From Bordetella parapertussis (GTDB lineage: Bacteria > Pseudomonadota > Gammaproteobacteria > Burkholderiales > Burkholderiaceae_C), in the NCBI GenBank assembly GCA_945871945.1, contig CAMBXY010000061.1, positions 1 through 8,500 of the forward strand: a DNA stretch of 8,500 nucleotides. Reading direction: 5' to 3'. Of this stretch, positions 1 to 8,123 are shown piece after piece. The first letter of the stretch is position 1; every line of letters starts with the position of its first letter. Position numbers and translations under genes: made by a program. Under the pieces are notes generated by a model. It was given only the letters and a program-made list of their open reading frames with translations, did not search any database and was not told where the DNA came from.

Positions 1-1755
1 TTGCTCAAACGCTGGCTGCCAGCGAGTTGGCTAGATAACCATTTGTTTGTTTTTTCTTTGGTGGTTTTTGTGCTGGGCGTGGCGCTGATCTTGCTCGCCC
101 CTTTTTCAGGCCCCTCTGTTCCCCTGATTATTTTCAACGCCTTAACCGGCGTGGTGTTTCTTGTGATGAGCGTTGGGTTATTGATGGGCTGGCCGCTGCG
201 CTTGGTGATCCATTCTTCACTGGCCTTCACCGCACTGAATTTGATTTACGAATGCGTCACCTCGGGCGGCGTGTTTTCCACCGCTATTGGCTGGGTGGCG
301 ATATTGCCCATGGGGCCCATGTTTTTGCTCGGATTGAAAGAAGGTTTTATTTGGTTTGGCATCAGCAATCTGATCTACCTGGGTTTGTGGATAGCGATGC
401 TGCAAAACTGGATCCCAGACGAACTGGTGACAAATGCGCAAATGCACTGGTACAGCGGGTTTAGCTACATTTTGAGTTGCCTCACCATCTTGACGCTGCC
501 TTTGGTGGTGGACCGCGAGTTCAAACGCAACATCGCCACCAGCCACACACGCGAACAACAGCTGCTGAACAAACGAGCCTCTCTGCTGCGCGCGCAAAGC
601 TTCAAGAACAGCTTTATTTCCACCCTCAGCCATGAGTTGCGCACACCCATGAACGTCATCATGGGCTTTAACGATTTACTGTCCATGCGTTTGACCAACA
701 ACCCACAGGCCTTGGCGTTGGTAAATATGTCGCGGCAATCGGGCGAGCATTTGCTCACCGTCATCAACGACTTGCTGGATTTTTCGCAAACGCAAATTGG
801 GCAATTGAAAACCAACCCTGAGCCGTTTGATTTGGTTGCTACTGTGCGCGGTGCCTTTATGTTGTTTGATCAGCGGGTTGACAGCATGAACATAGATTAC
901 CAACTCGCCTTGGCCGAGGACCTGCCCCGCGTGGTCATTTCAGACCGTCACCGACTGACGCAGATATTGGTCAATTTGCTTGGTAACGCCATCAAGTTCA
1001 CCCACCAAGGCAAGGTGTGTTTAACCGTCTCTCGTGACGACAACGAGCTGGTGTTTGAGGTGCGCGACACGGGCATTGGTGTGGCAGCTGAACGCATAGA
1101 TAAAATTTTTGAATGTTTTGAACAAGCCACCGACCAAACTTCCAAAATGTACGGTGGCACGGGCTTGGGATTGTCGATTTGCCTGGTCTTGGTGAAGTTG
1201 CTGGGTGGGCGCATGGGGGTTGAAAGTGTCTTAGGTCAAGGGTCTTGTTTTTGGTTTCGACTGCCCTTAAAAGAGGTAGCCCAGCCACGCAGCGAGTCTG
1301 CTGAATTGAGCATTGGCGGCTCTTGGGAAAATGTGCCGGTGCGCTTTTTGATCGTCGACGACCATCCGGTGAATCGCCTGCTGGCTTGCCACATTGTGCA
1401 ATCACACTGGCCCCAAGCCGTGTTGCACCAAGCCGAGACGGGCAAACAGGCCTTGGAATTCTTGGCGACTGAGCCCTGTGACTTGGTGCTGATGGACATG
1501 GTCATGCCAGAGATGGACGGCATTGAAGCCACCACGCTGATTCGCCAAAGCTTGGCGCCACCTTTGTGCGATGTGCCGGTGGTGATTTTGACCGCCAATG
1601 TAAATACACAAGACCACCAGCGCTGTGAGCAAGCCGGCGTCGATGGCTTGATGGTCAAGCCCTTTGACCGCATCAAACTCTGTGCACTGCTTGAAGAGCA
1701 GTTGCTCAGCTCCAGTACTTTTTTACAAAACTTAGCTACGCGAAGCCGGGATTAA
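1..1755 (+). CDS. Membrane-bound hybrid sensor histidine kinase with C-terminal receiver domain
   Basis: A 584-residue hybrid kinase that should autophosphorylate on histidine and pass the phosphate to its own receiver aspartate. The N-terminal ~170 residues hold about six hydrophobic segments (roughly 13-34, 41-62, 67-84, 94-112, 117-134, 151-171), so the sensor is in the inner membrane with no large periplasmic domain. A linker (172-200) leads to the HisKA motif HELRTP with H211. The ATPase domain follows: N-box around N325/N329, G1 box DTGIG (356-360), F-box FECFEQ (370-375), G2 box GGTGLGLSI (385-393). The receiver (about 447-568) has D453/D454, phospho-acceptor D499 in LMDM, T531 and K553. 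All key residues are present. There is no HPt or output domain, so a separate partner is needed. The stimulus is unknown. The frame is open to the window edge: TTG at base 1 is a possible start, but the true start may lie upstream. The first in-frame ATG (166) would remove two membrane segments, so it is unlikely. Confidence 0.9.
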   Translation: MLKRWLPASWLDNHLFVFSLVVFVLGVALILLAPFSGPSVPLIIFNALTGVVFLVMSVGLLMGWPLRLVIHSSLAFTALNLIYECVTSGGVFSTAIGWVAILPMGPMFLLGLKEGFIWFGISNLIYLGLWIAMLQNWIPDELVTNAQMHWYSGFSYILSCLTILTLPLVVDREFKRNIATSHTREQQLLNKRASLLRAQSFKNSFISTLSHELRTPMNVIMGFNDLLSMRLTNNPQALALVNMSRQSGEHLLTVINDLLDFSQTQIGQLKTNPEPFDLVATVRGAFMLFDQRVDSMNIDYQLALAEDLPRVVISDRHRLTQILVNLLGNAIKFTHQGKVCLTVSRDDNELVFEVRDTGIGVAAERIDKIFECFEQATDQTSKMYGGTGLGLSICLVLVKLLGGRMGVESVLGQGSCFWFRLPLKEVAQPRSESAELSIGGSWENVPVRFLIVDDHPVNRLLACHIVQSHWPQAVLHQAETGKQALEFLATEPCDLVLMDMVMPEMDGIEATTLIRQSLAPPLCDVPVVILTANVNTQDHQRCEQAGVDGLMVKPFDRIKLCALLEEQLLSSSTFLQNLATRSRD

Positions 1756-2979
1756 AGCCGCGTCCACCGTCTCTACCCAATGGCGCACCGGTATTTCTGT
1801 ACCACTTTGCAAATGGGTGATGCAGCCAATATTGGCGCTGATGATGGCTGTGGGTTGCATCTCGCCCAAGTTGCCCAACTTGCGGTCACGCAACTGGGTG
1901 GCGAGAACAGGTTGCAACACACTGTAAGTGCCGGCCGAGCCGCAACACAAATGGGCTTCGTTGCCGGTGATACGCACCTTGAAACCCAAAGCGCTCATAT
2001 GTGTTTCCACCCCGCCTTTGAGTTGCTGGCCATGTTGCAAAGTGCAGGGTGGGTGAAACGCCAGTAAGCCTTGTTGCTGGGCATGCTGCGGTTGTAGCTT
2101 GGGCAGTAACAAGGGCACCAAACTGGGCAGCAGTTCGCTTAAGTCTTGGGTCAGCTCGCTGATGCGACGCGCCTTCTCGGCATAGACGGGGTCGTTGCGA
2201 AAAATATGGCCATAGTCTTTCACCGTGACGCCGCAGCCCGAAGCGTTCATCACAATCGCTTCCACGCCTTGGCCGATATGCGGCCACCAAGCGTCGATAT
2301 TGGTTTTCATTTGCAGGTGCGCTGCGTCTTGGTCATTCAAGTGAAACTTCACGCCGCCGCAGCAACCGGCCAGCGGTTCGACCACGGTTTGTATGCCGCA
2401 AGCATCCAGCACCCGCGCTGTGGCGCTGTTGATATTGGGGCTCATGCTGGGCTGCACACAGCCGGCCAGCAGCAACACCTTGCGGCCATGGCTTTGGGTC
2501 GGCCAAGCGCCTGCGCTGCGGGCTTGGGGCACCTTGGCTTTGAGCCCGGGGGGCATCAGGGCTCGCAAGCTTTGGCCCAGCTTCATGGCCGGCGCAAACA
2601 GGGGCGAGGTCAAGCCTTCTTTCAAAGCCCAACGCACGGTTTGTTCAGCCAAGGGACGGGGCACTTTTTCGTCCACCAGCTTGCGCCCGATGTCTATCAA
2701 ATGGCCGTACTCCACACCGCTGGGACAGGTGGTTTCGCAGTTGCGGCAGGTCAGACATCTGTCTAAATGCAACTGGGTGTCACGGGTGGGCGCTACACCT
2801 TCGAGCACCTGCTTGATGAGGTAGATGCGCCCGCGTGGTCCGTCGAGCTCGTCGCCCAGCAGTTGGTAGGTCGGGCAAGTGGCGGTGCAAAAACCGCAGT
2901 GCACGCATTTGCGCAAAATCGCTTCGGCTTCTTGGCCGTCGGCTGTGTGCTGGTATTCGGGGGCTAGGTTGGTTTGCAT
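1732..2979 (-). CDS. glcF: Glycolate oxidase iron-sulfur subunit GlcF
   Basis: The 415-residue iron-sulfur subunit of glycolate oxidase, which with GlcD and GlcE oxidises glycolate to glyoxylate at the membrane and passes electrons towards the respiratory chain. Two ferredoxin-type 4Fe-4S motifs are intact: C25-x2-C28-x2-C31-x3-C35-P and C75-x2-C78-x2-C81-x3-C85-P. The C-terminal part carries the cysteine-rich CCG-type motifs, seen at C174, C206-C207 in AGCCGG and C345-C346 in CCGSAG. Length is close to E. coli GlcF (about 407). I chose the ATG at 2979 because GlcF proteins start MQT, as here. An in-frame TTG at 3009 would add ten unrelated residues and overlap the toxin gene. No clear Shine-Dalgarno precedes the ATG, and the toxin stop codon is only 8 bp away, so translation may depend on read-through from upstream. 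The stop lies inside the 3' end of the convergent kinase gene (24 bp shared). Confidence 0.96.
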   Translation of the reverse strand: MQTNLAPEYQHTADGQEAEAILRKCVHCGFCTATCPTYQLLGDELDGPRGRIYLIKQVLEGVAPTRDTQLHLDRCLTCRNCETTCPSGVEYGHLIDIGRKLVDEKVPRPLAEQTVRWALKEGLTSPLFAPAMKLGQSLRALMPPGLKAKVPQARSAGAWPTQSHGRKVLLLAGCVQPSMSPNINSATARVLDACGIQTVVEPLAGCCGGVKFHLNDQDAAHLQMKTNIDAWWPHIGQGVEAIVMNASGCGVTVKDYGHIFRNDPVYAEKARRISELTQDLSELLPSLVPLLLPKLQPQHAQQQGLLAFHPPCTLQHGQQLKGGVETHMSALGFKVRITGNEAHLCCGSAGTYSVLQPVLATQLRDRKLGNLGEMQPTAIISANIGCITHLQSGTEIPVRHWVETVDAALIPASRS

Positions 2980-2987
2980 TTGAAAAC

Positions 2988-3419
2988 TTAAACAGGAATT
3001 TGTAGCCAAGCCACCGCTGCGCGCGGCTTGGCTATCCAGATATTTTGAAAATGGGACAACGTCAGCAAATCCTCATCCCCGGTGACGATCAATTCGGCTT
3101 TGGCCGCAACAGCGCACGCCAACACCATATCGTCTTGCGGATCTCGAGAAACAGGCTCCGCCAGCACCGGTGCGTCAACCGTTTGCACCATGCCTCGGTA
3201 CAGTTGACTCAATTGAGGGGCCGACAAACTATTGGCGCTCAAAAGGGTTTGAAATTTGGGTCGACTCAACACACCCTCTAATTCGTGGCACAAACTGAGA
3301 CTTGAGAATAATTGAATCCGCCCATACCGCGCAGCTTGCAACAAGTGAAAAGAGTTGCCGCCCCATAGCATGGCTGAGACAAGTACATTGGTATCAAGAA
3401 CAACTCGCGCTGCGCTCAT
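2988..3419 (-). CDS. PIN-domain toxin of a type II toxin-antitoxin pair
   Basis: A 143-residue single-domain PIN protein of the PilT/VapC-like 'putative toxin-antitoxin system toxin component' type (COG1569-like by recognition). PIN toxins are Mg-dependent RNases that cleave RNA unless held by their antitoxin. The usual acidic residues are visible: D9 in VVLDTNVL, E46 in LCHELEG, D93/D97 in SRDPQDDMVL, and D115/D117 in VTGDEDLL. The protein therefore looks catalytically intact. I chose the ATG at 3419, which places LDTN right after a four-residue lead-in as in the family. A GTG at 3458 would add 13 residues deeper inside the antitoxin gene. With the ATG, the gene overlaps the antitoxin 3' end by 26 bp, a normal toxin-antitoxin arrangement suggesting translational coupling, since there is no good Shine-Dalgarno before it. 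It lies between glcE and glcF in the same orientation. The RNA target is unknown. Confidence 0.88.
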   Translation of the reverse strand: MSAARVVLDTNVLVSAMLWGGNSFHLLQAARYGRIQLFSSLSLCHELEGVLSRPKFQTLLSANSLSAPQLSQLYRGMVQTVDAPVLAEPVSRDPQDDMVLACAVAAKAELIVTGDEDLLTLSHFQNIWIAKPRAAVAWLQIPV

Positions 3420-3633
3420 TTCGATAGGCTTTAACTTCTTCCATGACCCGCGACTCACCGAGCAAGGCCTGGTTGGCTTGATGCAAATTTTCTAGTTGGG
3501 CAAATGTTTTTGCGGCGTCGCGGCGATGCAGTTCGGCTCTTAATAAATCAGCCAGAGCTTCTGATTCCCACAATCCAGCAGCAAGAACTTGCTGAGCAAG
3601 ATTGTCGGGCAAATTAACTTGTAACTGTTTCAT
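3394..3633 (-). CDS. Antitoxin paired with the PIN toxin (ribbon-helix-helix-like N-terminus)
   Basis: A 79-residue protein placed directly upstream of, and overlapping, the PIN toxin gene. The N-terminus (residues 3-38) shows a short beta-like segment LQVNLPD, then helices through LAAGL and ALADLLRAELHRR. This resembles the ribbon-helix-helix-like antitoxins that accompany COG1569-type toxins. The C-terminal part is polar and charged (MEEVKAYRNER, 64-74), as expected for the toxin-wrapping tail of such antitoxins. In such systems the antitoxin neutralises the toxin and represses its own promoter. Direct evidence is the gene order, the overlap, the small size and a strong Shine-Dalgarno (GAGAGG) 5 nt before the ATG, better than those of neighbouring genes. 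The RHH assignment is by general resemblance only. It belongs to the AT-richer patch between glcE and glcF. Confidence 0.8.
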   Translation of the reverse strand: MKQLQVNLPDNLAQQVLAAGLWESEALADLLRAELHRRDAAKTFAQLENLHQANQALLGESRVMEEVKAYRNERSASCS

Positions 3634-3720
3634 TGCAACCTCTCAAGATTCGTGTCTAGACTGTATCGGATTTTGTTATTGGCAAAAGCGGGTTCAACTG
3701 TCTGATTTTCAAAGCCATAA
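3634..3720 (-). promoter_or_regulatory. Candidate promoter/operator region of the toxin-antitoxin module
   Basis: The 87 bp between the glcE stop and the antitoxin ATG are AT-rich. They hold a perfect 8-bp palindrome, GTCTAGAC, at 3654-3661, about 20 bp before the start codon. Antitoxins of this kind commonly bind palindromes at their own promoter, so this is a reasonable operator candidate. Weak promoter-like words are present on the minus strand (TTGAAC, and TACAGT just upstream of the palindrome), but none pairs with a good partner at normal spacing, so no promoter is assigned precisely. Confidence 0.3.
3639..3644 (-). promoter_or_regulatory. Ribosome-binding site of the antitoxin gene
   Basis: The minus strand reads GAGAGG, five bases before the ATG at 3633. 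It is the clearest Shine-Dalgarno in the window. It supports the antitoxin start and shows that the cassette brings its own translation signal rather than relying on glcE. Confidence 0.6.
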
Positions 3721-4872
3721 TCATCCACATCGCCCCGTGTTGAACACACCGTGCGGATCAAACTGCTTTTGCAATTCGCGCTGAATGCGTTGCTGTACGG
3801 TGGGCAGGGGAGAGAACACACTGGGCATATCGCCTAAGGGCGTGACGGGAGAACGAAACACAGTGGCATGGCCGCCCACTTGGACCGCAGCAGCACGCAA
3901 CTCAGACGCAGCCAACAACGGCGCCCACAGCCAACGCAAGGCGCCCTGCCATTCAATCAAGGGGGAATAAGGCAAGGCCAACACCGGCGCGGTAGGCGGC
4001 AGGCTCAAGCGCCACAGTGCCAAGTCGGGCGCAGGTGGGGTGAAAAAAGGCAGGCTTTGGTCGCGACAGGCAGACCAATCCGCCAAGGCTTTGTCGCGGT
4101 CCACCAGCAAGGCTTGGCTGCCTGCAGCCTGGACGTCGGCGCTCATGCGCGGCACGGCCGATGCCACGGCCGCCACCGCGCCACGCAGGCGCACAAACAG
4201 TATTTCTTGCGCAGGCTGTGTGCTGCTGTCTTTCACCCAGCAACTGGCGTTCAAAGGCAGAGGTTGTGCGCCCCAACGGTGCAGCAATTCAAGAGCCGCC
4301 TGCTGCGGCAAGGGGCAGGCCAAGGTGACTTCGGCCGGCGCCTGGGGCAACACCTTTAACGACACATCGGTGATCAGACCCAGTGTGCCCATGCTGCCAG
4401 CGAGTACCCGCGAGACGTCATAGCCCGCCACATTTTTCATCACCTGCCCACCAAAGTTCAGGCACTCACCTTTGCCGTTGATCATTTGCACGCCCAGCAC
4501 ATGGTCGCGCACCCCGCCAGCCATAGCCCGCGCCGGGCCGGCCAGTCCACAGGCAACTGCACCGCCAACGGTGGCTTGGCTGTGCTTTTCATTAGCAGCC
4601 CTGTAGCGAGGCGGCTCAAAAGCCAAACACTGCCCTTGTTCGGCCAACAGGGCTTCGAGCTCGCTTAAAGGTGTACCGGCGCGCACAGTGACGACCAACT
4701 CGCTGGGCTCGTAACTGACGATGCCGGTGTGGGCGCGGGTATCAAGCACCTGGGCTGAGGCAGCAGCTTCGCCATAAAAATGTAAGCTGTTACCGCCTTG
4801 AATACTCAAAGTTTGCCCTGATGCGATGGCGTGGCTTATTTGCGCTTGAAACTGTTCGATCACGGATGACAT
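3721..4872 (-). CDS. glcE: Glycolate oxidase FAD-binding subunit GlcE
   Basis: A 383-residue FAD-binding (PCMH-type) subunit of glycolate oxidase, partner of GlcD and GlcF. The FAD-binding region is recognisable: the IQGGNSLHFYG loop at 24-34 (E. coli GlcE has a very similar IQGSNS loop), ATVGGAVACGLAGPAR at 100-115, VRDHVLG at 121-127, and the GGQVMKNVAGYDVSR stretch at 141-155 followed by GSMGTLGLI. The C-terminal part has the GALRWLWAP and GGHATVFR motifs and ends in FDPHGVFNTGR, matching the LDPxGVFNPGR ending of the family. The start ATG at 4872 gives a normal N-terminus; upstream Shine-Dalgarno is weak. The protein stops two residues after NTGR, slightly earlier than E. coli GlcE, right where the AT-rich toxin-antitoxin cassette begins. 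The gene directly upstream is gap (53 bp away), not glcD. It is GC-rich (one 60-base line at 4141-4200 counts 75%). Confidence 0.95.
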   Translation of the reverse strand: MSSVIEQFQAQISHAIASGQTLSIQGGNSLHFYGEAAASAQVLDTRAHTGIVSYEPSELVVTVRAGTPLSELEALLAEQGQCLAFEPPRYRAANEKHSQATVGGAVACGLAGPARAMAGGVRDHVLGVQMINGKGECLNFGGQVMKNVAGYDVSRVLAGSMGTLGLITDVSLKVLPQAPAEVTLACPLPQQAALELLHRWGAQPLPLNASCWVKDSSTQPAQEILFVRLRGAVAAVASAVPRMSADVQAAGSQALLVDRDKALADWSACRDQSLPFFTPPAPDLALWRLSLPPTAPVLALPYSPLIEWQGALRWLWAPLLAASELRAAAVQVGGHATVFRSPVTPLGDMPSVFSPLPTVQQRIQRELQKQFDPHGVFNTGRCG

Positions 4873-4925
4873 AGACCCGAGATGTTAGCGGTTCCCGCAT
4901 TGCACCCTCTCAGCCGGGGACATAC

Positions 4926-5942
<1,017 letters not shown>

Positions 5943-5950
5943 TTAAAGTT

Positions 5951-8005
5951 TCAAAGGGATTGCAATACCTTGAGCACAGTGTCGGCCACGTTGCGCGGGG
6001 TGAAGCCAAAGTGCTCGAACAACACAGGTGCTGGGGCGCTTTCGCCGTAGGTGTCTATGCCGACCACGGCGGACACGCCGTATTTCCACCAGCCGTCGGT
6101 TGAGCCCATTTCCACCGCAATGCGCGGAATGCCTTTGGGCAACACGGCGGATTTGTAGGCCACGCTTTGGCGATCGAAGGTGGTGGTGCTGGGCATGGAG
6201 ACCACGCGTACCGCCACTTTGTGCTCAGCCAACAAGGCTTGCGCCTTCATGGCCAGTTGCACTTCAGAGCCGGTGGCGATGATGACCGCCTGTGCTTTTT
6301 TGCTCATACCCACCTCGGTGGGTTCGGCCAGCACATACGCACCCTTGTTGATGGCGTCCAAGCCGCTGGCGTCCTTGGCGGCGCTGTTGCCCTTGGGCAA
6401 GTAGGGCAGGTTTTGCCGGCTAAGTAACAAAGCGGTGGGGCGGTTGTCGTTTTGCAAAGCCACAGCCCATGCCACGGCGGTTTCAGCCGTGTCGGCGGGT
6501 CGCCACACGTCCAAGCCGGGGATCAAGCGCAAAGAGGCCGCGTGTTCGATGGACTGGTGCGTGGGACCGTCTTCGCCCAAACCAATTGAATCGTGGGTGA
6601 ACACATGCACCACGCGTTGCTTCATGAGGGCGGCCATGCGAATGGCGTTGCGTGAGTAGTCGCTGAAGGTGAGGAAGGTGCCACCGTAAGGAATAAAGCC
6701 GCCGTGCAGGGTGATGCCGTTCATGATGGCGGCCATGCCGAACTCGCGCACGCCGTAGTTGATGTGGCGTCCTCCGCGGCCGTGCTCGTCTTTCACTACA
6801 TCGCCGGCCAAGTCAAAGCGCACATTCGGCGTGGACTTGGTGTTGGTCAGGTTGGAGCCGGTCAGGTCGGCACTGCCGCCTAGCAACTCGGGAATGGCAG
6901 CGGTGAGGGCTTCCAATGCCAATTGGCTGGCCTTGCGACTGGCCACGGTTTCGGCTTTGGTGTTGGCTGCCACCACCACGTCGACCACGGTTTGGTGAAA
7001 GTTTTGGGGCAAGTCGCCGGCCATGCGGCGTTTGAATTCGACGGCCAACTCGGGGTGCGCAGAGGCATAAGCGGTGAACTGGTTATTCCAGTGTTGCTCG
7101 AGCTTGTCGCCTTTGTCTTTGGCGCTCCAGTCGTCATAGACCTCGGGGGGGACCACAAACGGCGCATGGTGCCAGCCAATAGCGGCACGGGTCAGCGCAA
7201 TTTCATCAGCGCCCAACGGTTCGCCATGGGCTTTGGCGGTGTCTACCCGGTTGGGGCTGCCTTGGCCGATATGTGTTTTGCAGGCAATCAGGGTGGGCTT
7301 GTCGGCGCTGTGTTTGGCCGTGGCAATAGCGCGACTGACGGCTTGCACATCGTGGCCATCCACGCTGATGACGTTCCAGCCATAGGCTTTGAAGCGCGCA
7401 GGGGTGTCGTCGATGAACCAAGGAGTGACTTTGCCGTCGATGGATATGCCGTTGTCGTCGTACAGCGCAATGAGTTTGCTCAGTTTCCAAGCGCCCGCCA
7501 AAGCGCAGGCCTCATGGCTGATGCCCTCCATCAAGCAACCGTCGCCCATGAACACATAGGTGTGGTGATTGACGATGGTGTGACCTGGGCGGTTGAACTC
7601 GACTGCCAACAGTTTTTCGGCCAGCGCCATGCCCACCGCGTTGGTGATGCCTTGGCCCAAGGGGCCGGTGGTGGTTTCCACGCCCGGGGTGATGCCGACC
7701 TCAGGGTGTCCTGCGGTTTTGCTGTGCAATTGGCGGAAGTTTTTCAACTCGCTCATGGGCAAGTTGTAGCCGGTGAGGTGCAACAGCGCGTAAATCAACA
7801 TCGAGCCGTGGCCGTTGGAGAGCACAAAACGGTCACGGTCCGGCCAATGCGGGTGCTGCGGGTTGTGTTTCAGATGTTCCCCCCACAGTGCCACGGCGAT
7901 ATCGGCCATGCCCATGGGCGCACCAGGGTGCCCAGAATTGGCCATTTGCACCGCGTCCATTGCCAGTGCGCGAATAGCACTGGCCATTTGTTGTTGATTG
8001 GCCAT
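5951..8005 (-). CDS. tkt: Transketolase
   Basis: A 684-residue thiamine-diphosphate enzyme that moves two-carbon ketol units between sugar phosphates in the non-oxidative pentose phosphate pathway and the Calvin cycle. Conserved sites are all visible: H26 in SGHPGAP, H66 in NGHGS, H100, the thiamine-diphosphate/Mg motif starting GDG at 154-156 and ending at N185 in YDDNG, catalytic E421 in NYGVREFGM, and the H471 and GEDGPTHQ (477-484) region. Domain order is normal: TPP-binding domain, pyrimidine domain (from about 355), C-terminal domain (from about 553, with ATGSEV at 577-582). Length fits the family (about 660-690). The ATG at 8005 gives a standard N-terminus; a modest GGA-containing Shine-Dalgarno lies about 10 bases upstream. 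It is the first gene of the minus-strand run with gap directly downstream. A divergent gene begins 118 bp away. From sequence alone it could be the general Tkt or a Calvin-cycle CbbT; no other cbb genes are in view. Confidence 0.98.
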   Translation of the reverse strand: MANQQQMASAIRALAMDAVQMANSGHPGAPMGMADIAVALWGEHLKHNPQHPHWPDRDRFVLSNGHGSMLIYALLHLTGYNLPMSELKNFRQLHSKTAGHPEVGITPGVETTTGPLGQGITNAVGMALAEKLLAVEFNRPGHTIVNHHTYVFMGDGCLMEGISHEACALAGAWKLSKLIALYDDNGISIDGKVTPWFIDDTPARFKAYGWNVISVDGHDVQAVSRAIATAKHSADKPTLIACKTHIGQGSPNRVDTAKAHGEPLGADEIALTRAAIGWHHAPFVVPPEVYDDWSAKDKGDKLEQHWNNQFTAYASAHPELAVEFKRRMAGDLPQNFHQTVVDVVVAANTKAETVASRKASQLALEALTAAIPELLGGSADLTGSNLTNTKSTPNVRFDLAGDVVKDEHGRGGRHINYGVREFGMAAIMNGITLHGGFIPYGGTFLTFSDYSRNAIRMAALMKQRVVHVFTHDSIGLGEDGPTHQSIEHAASLRLIPGLDVWRPADTAETAVAWAVALQNDNRPTALLLSRQNLPYLPKGNSAAKDASGLDAINKGAYVLAEPTEVGMSKKAQAVIIATGSEVQLAMKAQALLAEHKVAVRVVSMPSTTTFDRQSVAYKSAVLPKGIPRIAVEMGSTDGWWKYGVSAVVGIDTYGESAPAPVLFEHFGFTPRNVADTVLKVLQSL

Positions 8006-8123
8006 GGAAGTTCCGTTAGGTATAGGGTTTAAGGTGTGAAGAGGAGAGACATTCTAGCCATCCCTGCGAAGCCAAATATTTAGGGATTTCTAACGTTGAC
8101 GCTAGCTACACTTTACAGCTGTC
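8006..8123. promoter_or_regulatory. Divergent intergenic region between tkt and the nucleotidyltransferase gene
   Basis: These 118 bp must hold the promoters of both divergent genes. For tkt, the minus strand has TAGAAT (8051-8056), a five-of-six match to a -10 box, 46 bases before the ATG. The nearest -35-like word, TTGGCT, is only 13 bp upstream, so the call is weak. For the + strand gene no convincing -35/-10 pair is seen: TTGACG at 8096-8101 is too close to the start codon, and TACACT (8107-8112) lacks a -35 partner. Small palindromes are present (AAATATTT 8074-8081, AACGTT 8092-8097, ACAGCTGT 8115-8122), with no assigned role. Confidence 0.35.

Noticed and set aside
2146..2766. Open frame of about 206 codons on the + strand opposite glcF
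   Set aside because: Antisense to glcF with both iron-sulfur motifs intact on the other strand; no family features.
2977..3009. Longer glcF starting at TTG 3009
   Set aside because: The ten extra residues do not match GlcF, whose N-terminus begins MQT as at 2979, and this start would overlap the toxin gene.
4889..4900. Small hairpin GCGG-GAA-CCGC between gap and glcE as a terminator
   Set aside because: The stem is only 4 bp with no T-run after it, so it is not a credible intrinsic terminator.
4873..4925. Possible TPP riboswitch: CTGAGA on the minus strand (4908-4913) followed by GAACC in the gap-glcE gap
   Set aside because: The gap is only 53 bp and lacks the conserved 3' part of the THI-box aptamer and a matching 5' stem. 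glcE is also not a thiamine gene. The words look accidental.
6923..8032. Long + strand open frame (about 369 codons) opposite tkt
   Set aside because: It lies antisense to an intact, fully recognised transketolase. The translation is rich in G, V, A, H and Q with no motif, typical of a shadow frame in GC-rich coding DNA.
8096..8112. TTGACG/TACACT as a promoter for the + strand nucleotidyltransferase gene
   Set aside because: Only 5 bp separate the two words, and a -10 box at normal spacing from TTGACG would fall on the start codon.
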